Below are positions 49,559 to 62,041 of a stretch of DNA of 64,000 nucleotides, piece after piece (within the stretch, counting starts at the first letter, position 1; every line of letters starts with the position of its first letter). Under the pieces are notes generated by a model. That model saw nothing but the letters and a program-made list of their open reading frames with translations. It had not been told where the DNA came from and did no database searches. The translations under genes and the position numbers were made by a program. Origin of the DNA: Piper betle (Eukaryota > Streptophyta > Magnoliopsida > Piperales > Piperaceae); NCBI GenBank assembly GCA_033002965.1, contig JAURVB010009671.1, positions 112,171 through 176,170 on the forward strand, written 5' to 3'.

Positions 49559-50663
49559 CTATTCATCATCTTCTTCCTGCAACCATGTAATCAACAATTT
49601 AGTAACAGATTGGCAAAAAACAAACATACGCGCCATATTCTAAACAGCCAACAAAATTTGCAGGACTAAAACTGCTCTCACCTCCCCACTTTCCTCCTCA
49701 TCATCATCATCATGCACCTCGGACTTCGACTTATCGGATTCATCCTCCTCTTCGGCATTGTGCGATCGCCCAGTCTGCACCATCGAAGCATTAGCCTTTC
49801 TGCAGCCTTCCCAACAACATATCACCACTAAAGAAAAGATCATAAATCCGAAAACCTAATGCCAACCTCTCTCTTGTTGTAAGCAGCCATGCTCTTGTTG
49901 TAGTCCGCCTTCCTCTTCTCGGCCTTGGAAATGAAGGGTGCCTTCTCCTGCAATTCGACCTTGCTCAACACCTCTACTCGAAATTACTAAAAAATATACA
50001 CAAATTATCTAACATCTCTACTCAAAATTGCGAAAAGTATGCACAGCTCATATACTACTCATCTAACATCTCAACCCAATATTGAGAAAAACATGCACAA
50101 ATCATACACTGATCATCCAAAAATACTCAGACAAATCTTACAGATTCGCTCATCGATTTCCACTTATCACCACCAGCTTTACCGACCTAGAACAACATCA
50201 ATTCAAATCAACAACAACGCAGCTAAATCGAAAAAATAGGAATAACCTAGATCTGATCTAGAAATCAGAACTTACAACGGCGACCGATTTGTTGTGCGGA
50301 TTTTTTCTTTGAACTGCTTCCGAAAATCCTCCCTAAACAATTTTTTTCACAAACAAACAACAAAACAAAATCAAAATACAATGATTTGAACAAAAAAAAA
50401 ACGGATCAGACAATCATCACATACATAAAGACGAAGAACGCGCTGGGCGGCCTCTTGGGCTTGTTGGGGTCCTTAGCCGCCTTCTTCACGGCCTTCTTCG
50501 AAGGCTTCTTCACCGACAACCTTGTACCAACAACACCACCACCACAAATCAATCGCACCACCCAACCACCATAAAAAACACACAAAACGCAAATCGAACA
50601 TAAAAAACCCGCACAAACTCACTTGCTATCGCCCTTCTTCTCCTTCGCCTTCCCTCCCTTCAT
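49559..50663 (-). CDS. HMGB: High-mobility-group box protein (HMGB2/3 type), one-base frame break in exon 3
   Basis: Small nuclear non-histone protein that bends DNA and loosens chromatin. Seven exons: 50663-50623, 50520-50425, 50332-50276, 50186-50142, 49947-49867, 49774-49682 and 49576-49559. The basic N-terminus (MKGGKAKEKKGDSK, KKPSKKAVKKAAK) leads into the HMG box DPNKPKRPPSAFFVFMEDF...GGDKWKSMSESEKAPF...YNKSMAAYNKRE, then the acidic tail EEEDESDKSKSEVHDDDDEE ending GEEEDDE. All GT-AG junctions agree in phase except exon 3. Exon 3 is 57 bp where 58 are needed, because GAAAAAATCC (six A) stands where seven would give KEKNPHNKSVAVV. With that base restored the protein has 143 residues, the family norm. 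Either the gene is broken early in the HMG box or the base is a homopolymer error. The rest shows no decay. Confidence 0.9.
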
Positions 50664-51069
50664 CTCTTCCCTACAACGCCGAAAACTCCATCAAAAACGC
50701 AAAAAAAAAACACCAAAATCAAATTTCCCATGAAAGCAACCAACAAAGCTCACCGAACTGAGCGTTCCGGCGGAGAGTGGGTGGAGCTCCGGCGAGGATA
50801 GGGTGACTCTCGTCGTCTTCTTCGTTGTAGAAAAAGAGGGGAAATCCGAGGGGCTCCCCGCAAATAGTTTTGCGCCGGGGGAGGTGATTGCCAAACGTGT
50901 TTGGGCGGGATTTGAAAAGTCTGCCAAGTCAGCAATCCGCGCCTCGGGAGCCACGTCATCGATCCGTGGGATTGCCTGCTATTGGTCCGGCCTTGTGCTT
51001 CTCGATCGTGCTTGTGCTTCCTCTTGTGCTTTCTCTTGCGCTTCCCCGGTGGCATGGAATTGGAAATGT

Positions 51070-52650
51070 TGTTAAAATCGTAATTAGCGCGATTAGACTC
51101 GATTAACGACCAATTAATGGTTAATTCTCAATCTGACATATTCCCACAGACATAGTATTATATAAGTATGGAAGTACCAATGTGCATTACTAGCTAAAAG
51201 AACGGAAAAATTATTTATTTGATTTATTTTGGATCGCCTTGTGTTTACGATAATTTGTAGTGCTAGATTAATGGAATTAAGATAGTGATAACGTATATAA
51301 TTTTATTTAATGAAGACAATACATCGTCTTCACTGAGTGTAGTTAAAGCTAAGAATGCAATTAGGCCACTCGAGGGTCGTTTTGATTGGTTGAATCTGTG
51401 GGTCTGTGAGCAGGATGTAGATGTGTATTATTGGCATTTTGTAATTTGGCTCGCAGCAGTTCGAATTAGGGACTAGGCTCTATTGTAAAGTAACTTGTGA
51501 TTAAGGATGTACTTAAGTTAAGGCAGCACACTGTAAAATCCATTCGGCTTTATTCAGTTTGAATAAAAAAATATTAGTGTACGTTTAGAGGCTAATTGTA
51601 AATTTATCACGAAAATTTATATAAATAATGTTTTAATTTGAGACATTGCATAATATGTACAGAAGACATAAACTATTAAACTTCTATCTTTTGCACGCAT
51701 AAGAATAAATTATTTTTAATAAATTAAACCAAAATAACGATTTTATAAATATTTGTTATATATCATGATGAATAGAATTTCATAAAAATCTCATGTACAA
51801 TGAAAAAAACAAGTGATGGAACTATTGCAAATATTATTTATTTAGTTTAATTGGTTTCGATCGAAAATTGACCAAACCGAACAAACTAAATTTGGTTAAT
51901 TTTTATTTTCAATAAAATAGAACTACCAAAATGAGTTTGGTTCGGTTGGTTTGGGTGGTTAACCAACCATGCTCACCCCTACTCGTGCTCAATATATTAT
52001 AACTCAAATAAATAATATCGACATTAATAACTTGTTGAACGATAAATAGAGCAAGTACTGAATTCAATACAACTAACCAAAAATAACTTAGTGAAATACA
52101 TTAAAGTAACTAACCGTGCCAATTGTAATGAAATACTAGTTTTATATTTTTTTAAGTTTCAACTTCTCACACAATAACTTAATGCAATAATAAAAACTGT
52201 ATGTAAATCTTGAGGAACAAAAAATGAAGACATTTTTTTGAACATATTATTTTGAGTTCATAGATCTTCGCTATGTTACCTTTTGGTTAAACCAGCAATC
52301 TATTGAAAAGAAATGCGCTCAAGGTAACAACAAACTTTTGATCTTCCTCCTTTCTGGAGGAGGACAATGTTTTTAACATTACCATTTCATCTCTTGAAAG
52401 GAGCAAAATAAGACAAAGTTGAGCTTTCAGAATAAGAGGTAATCAAATACAGCAGTAAAAATCCTCTGAAGTTGTAGATTGTCATGCAACAACTAATTAA
52501 AAACAGAGGTCGATTGGCAAAAATGCATGATCATGTTTTTTTGCACAATATTAGCATGAAGTGGCATATATAATTCTCAAGAGCTTATAGAGGATGCACA
52601 TCACATAATCAAACATTTTTTTCTCACTAGGATCGAACAATAATAACACG
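51070..52650. other. Intergenic DNA upstream of HMGB
   Basis: AT-rich DNA. The frame at 51285-51476 shows no family. No bounded element recognised. Confidence 0.4.
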
Positions 52651-52899
52651 AGAACTAATTCGTCCAAAACATTATAATTATCAGGCAGCATGTTTAGAGA
52701 CAATTCAAAACCGATACTTGCAATCGACTGCAACGAAAGAAAGCGGGAACATATAAAGCAAAGATATGAAAGAGTTTATGAAACTAACAACGAATCACAC
52801 TCCGGAAGGTGGCGCAAGGTGACGAGAATATCGCTGTTTCTTGTCATTGCTCTGGGTGGAGATGATAAGCAGGACGAGCATTTCAGCAATACATACGGC

Positions 52900-53520
52900 T
52901 TAAAAGAGGAGGTTAATGACAGTGACCATCTGAAGCTTGCTCACTACAGTTGAGCATTCTTCTCGTCCATTCAACCGATTGGCATCCTGCTTGGTAATGC
53001 TGGCTTTGACCAAGGTTTCACAATATTCCAACCGATCCATGGTTGAGCAGCTGCCAGAGAGAAAAATGCTAATTCCTTGTGATAGCACAAATACACGTTA
53101 ATGCCAAACACCACTCACAGGACTGTTTCAAATCTTTTTTGCAATATGAATCTATGAATCACAAGGATTACAAAGTCAATCCCTTAGCAATTGTATGTAA
53201 CAGATGGATCTCTGAAATAAATTTCATTCTACAGTTTCGATGGATAGTAGGATTTGCAACGTGTATGCCGTTAGAGAAGTTCTTATGGATTATGGACAAT
53301 CCAAATTTATTCTACAGTTTCGTCCGGATCATTGACAAAAGACTATATTCATGAAAATTATATATAGAAATTGTACGTACCTGACGCTCGAGTCTGCTAC
53401 CGTGTCCTAATTGGAGAAGACCACAGGTGATAAGCACAATCAAGCAGAGAGAGGAGTCGGACAAGGAGGATATTGGAGAAGAACGTAAGAAGTCAAAAAA
53501 TTGCTCCCTACGTCTTCATA
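52900..53520 (-). other. Possible small spliced transcription unit of unknown function
   Basis: On the minus strand a leader-like segment (53510-53390) ends GAGCGTCAG followed by GTACGT. About 330 bp on, CTCTCTGGCAG precedes an exon whose first ATG opens MDRLEYCETLVKASITKQDA and runs 46 codons to a stop near 52900. An AATAAATAT-like box lies upstream. It matches no family I know and could be a non-coding RNA or a gene relic. Confidence 0.22.
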
Positions 53521-53524
53521 TTTA

Positions 53525-55080
53525 TTCACCAGATAACAATGTAGGTAATGCTAATAGCTGCCTGAAATGATACTGTGCATTTTTCTTCAACTTCGTATTC
53601 GTTCATCTTATAACAAAGGCAAGGATTTGCTGTAGCACTTACTACAGCTAGTTGTATCACTTATTTAATTGGTTTAAATCTAGCTAATTGATGATGTTTA
53701 AAAATTTAACATGTAATCATTAAATTAATCTCTTTTAATTTAAAAGATTTAAATTATTTATATAAGTGTTACAATTAGTTTGCTGGAATACTTGCTATAA
53801 CAAATCTCTAGTGTACAGGAAAAAACGTAATGTTAAGAGTCACCTAGAGTTCGCACCCATAGTGGATAATATCTCTAGTTACGTAATGATATTCTTGGTA
53901 GATATATAGTAATTTAATTTAATGATAAATATTTTTTGAACAATGTCTCATTTAGTTTCAAAATATTTAATTAGATACTACACACACATAGTTAATTCGG
54001 CCTAGTTACAACAGATCGAAAACTTGAGTATAAAAATTGTTTTCGTGATTTATCTCAATATACTTCGTTTATAGCTTACTCGTTTCTATAATTATAAAAT
54101 TATCAATATGTGGGGTTTTGAAACATTTTCTTAAAATATTATCATAAAAGGCAAGGTGACGTTATTAAAAAAATGAGGAACTATGATGTGGAAAGTTGGA
54201 AGTCCCCTTGTCCCTGGTTTATTTAAATTTTGCCTTAAAAAATTAGTTGAGCAAAAAATATCTGTGCTATAACGTAAAAACTTTAAATACTTTTTAATAA
54301 TAAGTAACTATTAAATTAATTAAAAGATTTTTAAAATAATTTATAATAATTAAATAATTATAAATAAGAGTGATGGGTAAATTTTAAAGTCTTGAACCAG
54401 AAAAATAACTCCACTTGCCCCATTAAAACTCGTATAGTCACACAACACATAGGTGATGGGTTAGTCAAATTGTAAATTTAATTTATATTGTTAAAGTAGA
54501 TTGACAACATAAATAACAGTTTGTTACTAGTTTATTATAAATAAAATTACACTTTTAATGATGTTTAAGTTATAAATCCAAGTAAATTTATTTTGTAACA
54601 TGTAAATCTTTGAATTAAATTTGCACACAAAAAAGATATGTAATCTGATTAACGGGCTTGCAATATTTTTTTATTGGACCGTGAATCATATAAAAACTAG
54701 TCATTAACCCGCGTGATGCACAATTAAAGGATTCAAAAGAAATCTCAATTACAATAAAAATTAAAATAAATCTTAACAATAATACAACTATATTAAAGGA
54801 TTCAAGATAAATTATATTTACAATAGAGAGGTAGCATTTTTATTAATAAAAAATAAAGAATAATATTATAAGATAATCATAAAATCCTTGAGAACAAGGC
54901 ATTATAAAACTATAATTTTATATAATTGTATAGATAGATAGATCGTGCGAATACGATCGTACTTAAAAAACTAATCACCTTATCCCGTTAATTTGGAGCC
55001 GAGTTCGACCCGCTATAACTCGTCTCGTCGCATGAACACCGAGTGGCGAGGCGTGGACGACAGCCGAGTCGCTGACCAGT
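53525..55080. other. AT-rich intergenic DNA
   Basis: No gene or bounded element seen. Confidence 0.5.
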
Positions 55081-55110
55081 CTGGGAGTGGCATCAGGCGT
55101 GGCATCGGCC

Positions 55111-58100
55111 ATGGCGGCGTCGAGGAACATCTTCCTCCTAACCGGCCCTCCTGTACCCTCCCCGACCACCTTCCTCCTCAAAAGCTTCAATCTTTTCTTC
55201 ACTGCCCACCTAACTTTTTCTTCCACTCCTCACTTTTCTTCTTGTCTCTGTCCTTCTTTTCCGCAGGGTGTTGGGAAGACAACACTGGTGACAAGGGTCT
55301 TTGAGAGCATGAGGAGCTCCCACCCCAATCTCAACATCCGCGGCTTCTATACTCGTAAGCCCTGTTCATCCCCCATTCTTCTTTTTCTTCAATAAGCTTG
55401 GCTTGTAGTTTGGTTATTGAAGATTATATGATTTCTTTTTTTTTGTTTGTGTGGAATTAATGATGAATTTTTTCAATCTATGGATACTGAATAATGAACT
55501 GTCAACCTATTGTAGATGAAATCAGGGAATCTATCGAAAAAAATATTGAATTTTTCAATATGTTGTTAATGAATAATGAATAAATATTGAGTTTGTTCGT
55601 TAAGCTTCACCATATTAATCTAGTTTTGAGGGTTTTTTTGGTTTGTTTGGATTCAATGATGATGACTTTTTTTTCAATTGATTGCAGGGGAAATTAGGCA
55701 ATCTGGGGAAAGGGTAGGCTTTGAGGTAGTGACCTTGGATGGAAGGACTGGACCTCTTGCATCTAATGGAAATTCGAAGTAGGTATAGTGTGCTCAATTT
55801 GCTTGTTTTTGGAGCTGTCAGATGTTATGGATAATTTTCCTTAACTATCTTTGTTTTTTTAGTCTTGCATTGTTATTCTCTCCGTTTGAAAACCATTTGG
55901 CAGTTCTATACTTATTCTATCTATGGCCAATCAGTACTTTCTTATGATGTTTTGATTTTTAAGGTTAATAGTTGATTGGTGACTAATAATAATTAATATT
56001 GTGAAAGATAATCACTGTGTCAAGTTAAGCATGTGTGGCGTATTCCCTTCATAAAAATCCAGCTATAAGATGTGATTAATTGAATGACTCTTGCAAAGCG
56101 TTCATATGTTCTTGTTCTTACCACTGAACCATTAAAGGAGACAGGTGAAAACATATATGGTTTGATATTTCAGATGTTTTTATGCGTGAAATTTGCTATA
56201 ATCTTTTAGAGGATATAAAATTAATGCAATTGAACGAGACCTAATATTTCTGAATTTAGATTGCTTCATTTTCCCCATGGTGTTAGGTATATTTTTCCAT
56301 GTTAGATAAAATAAAAATGTGATCTTGAATCTCTCACCTTATTTTATTAAGAGTTCATCTTATTTGAATTGTAAACCGACACCTATTTTTCATCAGCCTA
56401 TTAACAAGTTGTTTAGTTGTTTGTTGAAGCGTATATGACAGTCCTTGTTTAGTTGTTCTGATGTATAATTTAGGTGTCAAACTTTTGCCACATTATGAGA
56501 AACTTCAAGTTGGAGTAGGACAATGCCATCTACGGTTTTCTTTCATTGTCTCTTGGTTGTGGTGGCTGCTGAAGGCAATCTGGTGTCATGAGCTCTTCTA
56601 GAATTTTCTCTTGTTTTTGCTAATCATGAGCTTCACTTTTTGTTGCATGCAGCTCACTACCTGCACATCTTGTTGGGCTGTATAAATATTGTTTCTAGAA
56701 ATATAAAGAAAACTAGACATTTAGTTGGAGGAGATGCAGACTGATAGGGAACTTATCTGCAATTTTGAAAATGACAAGCATTATGGGGTATTGATAGAAT
56801 GATAAAAGTAGAAAGTTGGTAGAGAAAAGGGTGAACCAATGGCATGATACTATGCTCAACTGTTGATTCTAGGTTTTGGAGACTCGATCTTTGTTTTTCT
56901 ATGCTTGGTATATATGTGTTTTCATGTAATTTATTAAATGAATTAAACTTAACTTTTTTGAAGATAGTGTGGCTTAGAGTTTGCCACTTAGCTCATCTAT
57001 TTAAAGTGAGGTTATCGTGATTATCAAGATTTACAAATCTTATCTAAGTTCGGATGTCCAAATTGGTAGCCCAGATTCAATGAGATGGCCAACCGTTGGG
57101 AAATATAAAGTAGATGTACAATCCTTTGAGTCACTGGCCTTGCCAGAATTGCAGGTACAGATCTACCCATGTTTTGTTGAATTGATCTAGAGTTATTGTT
57201 TGATATTAGTTATTACTGTCATAATGTGATTGTTGCAACAGTTTTTTTGTCAGGTAAAAGATGACACCGATCTTTATATTATAGATGAAATTGGTAAAAT
57301 GGAGTTGTACAGCTCTTCTTTTTTTCCTGCTGTCACAAAGATTTTGGAATCCGATGTTCCAGTCTTGGCTTCAGTACCATTATCTAAGTTTGGACGGGAT
57401 GTACCTGGAGGATATTCCTGTTTCTTATTGTTAACCGTTTCTTGGTCATTCTCATTCAAATCTTTTCTTTCAATTTCTGTTGGTTCTTTCAAGTGCGAGT
57501 TTGGTTTGTGCATTGTCTATTGGTGTATGCGCTACTCATCTTTTACTGCTTTGCGTGCTACTTACTATTAGTTACATATGAAAACTCGTGCTAACATGAT
57601 TTGCCAGTGCCTTATGTTTTCATTTAGTAGGCACATAACAAGATTGTGCCATGAAATATTTGATTGACCATGAACTACTCCTTTCCTTTATGAATGTGTT
57701 TTATCTGTCTTTCTCTGTTTATACTGACATAAGAAATCTTTTTGTCGAGTTAATGATTTTGATTGAAGTTTGAGCTATCTTTCAGTATTCCTGCCACTTT
57801 TATTTGAAGTATTTGTTGATGTGCGATAGTTAGAACTTGTGATGCTAATGTTCAAGTTGATTTATGTTTTTCCTCTCTCGTGTCTTATATATAACTCATG
57901 CTGGCGTTTTGATTCTTGCTCTCATTTCTAATTCTTTGAACTAAAGAAACATAGGGAAAACCCAATTTATATAAATTGAGTTCCTAATAAAGATTGTTCT
58001 TATGCAGTTGCGAGGGTGAAGAATTATCCTGGTGCGGCGTTGTATATGTTAACTCGAGAAAATCGAGAAGCAGTCAAGGAAGAGATCTACGCCCAATTAG

Positions 58101-58123
58101 CTAATTTAGTGTGCAAGAAGTGA
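55111..58123 (+). CDS. NTPCR: Cancer-related nucleoside-triphosphatase homologue (NTPCR/THEP1 family)
   Basis: P-loop enzyme hydrolysing nucleoside triphosphates; its physiological substrate in plants is not established. Six exons: 55111-55152, 55267-55354, 55688-55778, 57070-57154, 57254-57410 and 58008-58123. They total 579 bp (192 residues) against about 190 in the human protein. Walker A is split by intron 1: FLLTGPP then GVGKTTLVTRVFESM. Then follow IRGFYTREIRQSGERVGFEV with VTLDGRTGPLAS, the connector RWPTVGKYKVDVQSFESLAL, Walker B-like LYIIDEIGKMELYSS, and the C-terminus VARVKNYPGAALYMLTRENR ending LANLVCKK. The ATG at 55111 is the first in frame. One oddity is that phase demands exon 5 end at 57410 before GATATTCC, with no GT donor. 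All other junctions are GT-AG. Confidence 0.92.
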
Positions 58124-59730
58124 AGATTTGCAAGAACAGGAACGTGAAGAAGTCTTCCGTATGATTGTTTTAAACCATATGGATGTAATAAAAATGTCAT
58201 CTTCTTCAACCCATTTTGCAATTGTCATCTCCTCCCCATTACAAGAAAGCTTATTATCCTCTTGTTCTTGGTTGTACGAACAAGTGTTTTTTGTTTGAAA
58301 GCAGAAGATCAGCGTTTAGGAACTGAAGTTCATGCGGTGATGCATGAGGTGTCCGATTCTGATAAACAATCATGACATTCTTAAACTTATAATTTTTGTA
58401 CAATTGTGGGTAAAACTTTGCATAATATCAGGGGATGATAAAATAAATTGTGGAAATGTTTCTAATATCTTCAACTTGATGAAGGGCTGTAGGTATTTAT
58501 GTTTAAGCGCCGTGTCCCTCTCAAGCAGTTTTCTCACGTCAGACTTTTCCTTGGGGATTGACTAATTTTAAAACGTGAATTGTTTATAACAATTTAATTA
58601 TTTTTGTTAAGCTTTGCTTTAAAAATAGGAGATGCTACAGATTAAAATAAAATAAATGAAATTATTATAATTAATCTTCTCATTCAGTTATCAGTCAGAG
58701 TTTATTGTTAAAATCAAATTCTATGTTAAAGATATCACATTATTATACTATCTCATTATTGAATAAAAAAAGTTACATGATATCTATTAAGTAAAACTTG
58801 AATATTAATTAAGGATATGAAAAAAATTTCACATTGTTATTTGACGAATATAATTTATTTAATATTACGAAAATAATTTAACTTCTTTAACGAGTCATAA
58901 TTGTTTGATATATTGTTGAACACATAAGTAGGGGTTGAGGGCATTTTTGTATTATGTAATTGCCACCTTCCCCGAGTTAGCCTAATGCACTCCTCCGTCC
59001 TGCGATGGCGCTACGCCTACCCCTCCCCGGCCGGCCTCTGATGACGGCCGCCTATCCCTCCACTTGTCGTCGTTACTCAAATTTGAGTGCATAAAATTTT
59101 GGTAGAGACTTAGATTATCTTGTCTATGGAATTATTTAATGATGATCCACGAAAGATGATTTGTAAATTATCAGACGCCGCTCTCAATTCTCCATTCATA
59201 TCCACTTTGCATCGTTAAAATAGAAATGTTAGGCATACGCCGCCTCCATTTTTATTTTAGTGGCTGATATAGCAGTATCAATAATACGAAACTCTAGTCA
59301 TTCATCTCGATTAGGGGATAGGATTTGCTTGCTAGAGCAAACTTGCTGCCATTGGTCTAAATGGCCGCAATTAGTGGAGTTTAAGAACGTTTTACACTCG
59401 TTGTGGTCATTTAGACCAATGAAAGGGCAAGTTGATTAGATTGCATGGATGTAAAATTTTACAATTTAGATAAAATTGTTCTCTGTGAAACACTATGAAA
59501 AAAATATTCTAATTTTAAGCCACTTTATTACTCGTTTATTATTATCACTTAAATCACCAACTCACCAATTTATAGCAATGAGAATCGCTCTAACTAGGCA
59601 ACTCAAAATTTGACGGCCAAGTGATTCTAAACCATGATAAGTGGGTGATTACTCGATGGTTTATCCATAAATTGAATTTTATTCCCAACTAATAATCTGC
59701 CACGTGGCGTATCATATTTTGCTTTTAAAA
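58124..59730. other. NTPCR 3' flank and intergenic DNA
   Basis: 3' UTR to about 58.3 kb, then AT-rich DNA. A short GC-rich patch at 58985-59050 shows no family. Confidence 0.45.
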
Positions 59731-59859
59731 AGGGCAAGTTTAATTCTGGGACCCACGCCGGGCCCCGCGGAGAGTGAGCCGAGCTGGAGCGTGGCTAAGT
59801 GATCGTCCTGCGTCCACGTGGCCGCTTCCTATCGGCTCCTCATCCCTTGATTCCCGCTC

Positions 59860-60300
59860 TCCTTCCCTCACGAAACTCCATCCAAAGAAAAAAAGAGTAA
59901 ACAAAACCCGACTTTTCCGCCGGCGACGAAGATGGCACGGGGTGCACCGCCCTCCGACCACCGGTCTCGCCGCCGCCGCCGCCTAGCGGCCTCGGCCGGC
60001 CTCAGAAGCCGTCCCTCTCCTGGGACCGCTTGCTTTTGCCGGCCGCCGCCTGCAAACGCCTCCTCTCCTCCGCCGCCGCCGGCCGCGCCGCCCCCATGGT
60101 ACATCAAAGCCTCGATTCCCATTCTTTTTTGTTGCTATTGTTGCGTTTGGGCATGTATGCCATCAAATTTGTACAAATTTTCGCTGCTTGAAATGTGTTT
60201 GTTTGTTTTTACGCTAAATTTGGAGGCTGTTTTGATGTGGTGGTATATATGTAAACGTGATCAGCTTCTAGTATGGGACATGGGTTTGTGATGTTCCCGG
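59860..60300 (+). other. Possible first exon of an unrecognised gene
   Basis: A pyrimidine-rich leader precedes ATG at 59932 within a GC-rich segment to about 60098, followed by a donor-like ATGGTACAT and T-rich, intron-like DNA. The frame from that ATG begins MARGAPPSDHRSRRRRRLAA. A different frame reads GRPQKPSLSWDRLLLPAAAC and looks at least as natural. No downstream exons were found before the fold-back repeat at 60.49 kb, so the gene may be truncated. Confidence 0.28.
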
Positions 60301-60486
60301 ACTTAGATTAATAGATATATATACATACATATATATATATGTATAATTTTTTTAAAAAATAAATAACTTTATTATTATATTTAAAATAAAGATTAAAAAG
60401 TTTATTTTATTTTATTTTATACATATCTAAAAAGAAATATTTTTAAACGCCGGCGGTAGTTGGAGGAAGAGTGGTGGGTGGGGGAG

Positions 60487-61522
60487 GCGTTGTAGCAGGA
60501 AGTTGCGGTGGGAAGGACGACACCAGCGTTGGACGGTTGTGGCCGCAGCTTCCTACATTATTGTTTGCAACAGGCCAGGGGTAGGAGGAGCTGCAGGTGG
60601 AGGCGTTGTAGCTGGTAGTTGCGCATTAGCAGGATGACAGTAGCGTTGGAGGCTGCCGATGATGGCGGCGATAGCCGTCGTTGCCCCAGCTTTCTGTAGA
60701 ATGGTCATCAGGAGGCTTTTTCCATTTGTGGGACTGGAGTGGCTGGTCCCTCTGACTCGTCATCATGCAGACGCACTGTGGACGACCCCCACATAGATTA
60801 TTATGACCGGATTGATCTCTACCCGATTCTTGGACAAGGTATTGAGAATGATCTAGGTTTATATAGATTACTTTTTGTGCCTCTTAGCCTACCAAGAGTT
60901 ATTAAATTTCAGTTTCTGGCATGTGTTAATTACTGTAACTTAATCACCCTTTCCATGTTAGCGGTGGCGTTACTAATTTCATGGAAATGTAATAATACAA
61001 CTAGTAACACCACCACCATCATGGAAAGGGTAATTAAATCACAGCAATTAATACAAACCAAAAACTGAAATGTAATAACTCTCGGTAAGCTAAGAGGCAC
61101 AAGAAGTAAACTATATAAACCCAAATCATTCTCAGTACCTTGTCCAAAAATCGAATAGAGATCAATCCAGTTGTTCTCCTCCTCAACAAGATGTCCCTCG
61201 AAAGTATTTTGCAACTCCTGATTCTAGGAGTCATAATAATCTACGTAGGAGTCGTCTACAGTACGTCGCATGATAACAAGTCAAAGGGACCATCCCCTCC
61301 AGTCCCACAAGCTGTAAAGGTTGGAAAAAGCCTACTAATGACCATTGTACAAAAAGCTGGGGCAACGATGGCTATCAATGCGTCCGACTCCTGCCAACGT
61401 GCAACTACATGCTACAACGCCTCCACCTGCAGCTCCTCCTATGAATAATCCAGGAAGTTGCGGCCGCAACCGTCCAACGCTGGTGTTGTCCTGCCCACCC
61501 ACAACTTTTTGCTACTAACGCT
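60487..61522. repeat. Long fold-back inverted repeat of about 1 kb
   Basis: Left arm about 60487-60975, right arm about 61005-61522. Read in reverse, the right arm repeats the left in order: GACAACACCAGCGTTGGACGG, GGAGGAGCTGCAGGTGGAGG, CATCGTTGCCCCAGCTTT, AATGGTCAT-AG-AGGCTTTTTCC, GTAGATTATTATGAC, TGGATTGATCTCTA, GGACAAGGTA-TGAGAATGAT, TGTGCCTCTTAGC-TACC and the central ACCCTTTCCATG. The spacer is only a few tens of bases. The right arm has insertions of roughly 60 and 14 bp. Both arms include exon-like sequence (ILGQG/IFGQG followed by GT), suggesting a captured or duplicated gene piece. Confidence 0.85.
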
Positions 61523-61610
61523 TCGAGGGCCCAAAAGGTCCCAACCTCACAATTTCGGGGGCCCAAAAGGCCCAACACCTACTATTAAATTATACTGGTT
61601 AATCACCCAA

Positions 61611-61880
61611 CAAACAAATAGAACAACTCAACATGAGTGACAAGAAAATAATCGAACCAAACAAACAAATAGAACAACTGCAACATGAGTGACAAGAAAA
61701 TAATGAACCAAAACATTCCCCTAATTTGAAATTCTAGAACCAGTGTGGTTATCAAATTGCATCATCCTACTTTCACAGGTACAACAATCGTATTTCCCCA
61801 TGCATCCATCGCTAATCTTTTTAGGGCTTAATATGTATTTCCCCATGCATCCATCGCTAATCTTTTTAGGGCTTAATATT
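61611..61880. repeat. Two adjacent tandem duplications
   Basis: CAAACAAATAGAACAACT...ACATGAGTGACAAGAAAATA occurs at 61611 and 61662 (period 51). GTATTTCCCCATGCATCCAT...TTTTTAGGGCTTAATAT occurs at 61790 and 61835 (period 45, essentially identical copies). Both lie just right of the fold-back repeat. Confidence 0.85.
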
Positions 61881-62041
61881 TCTGTGCATCAACTGAAAAA
61901 CAAAGCCAGAAAAATATGTAAAATAATGGCAGCAAAAATGTAAATGGGGTTCAAACCTATTTATTGTGGTCACATGCTAACTCTTCGTCCTCGTTTGAAG
62001 AAGAGACAGAACACCTTTGGCAATCAGGTGGATGCATCTGG

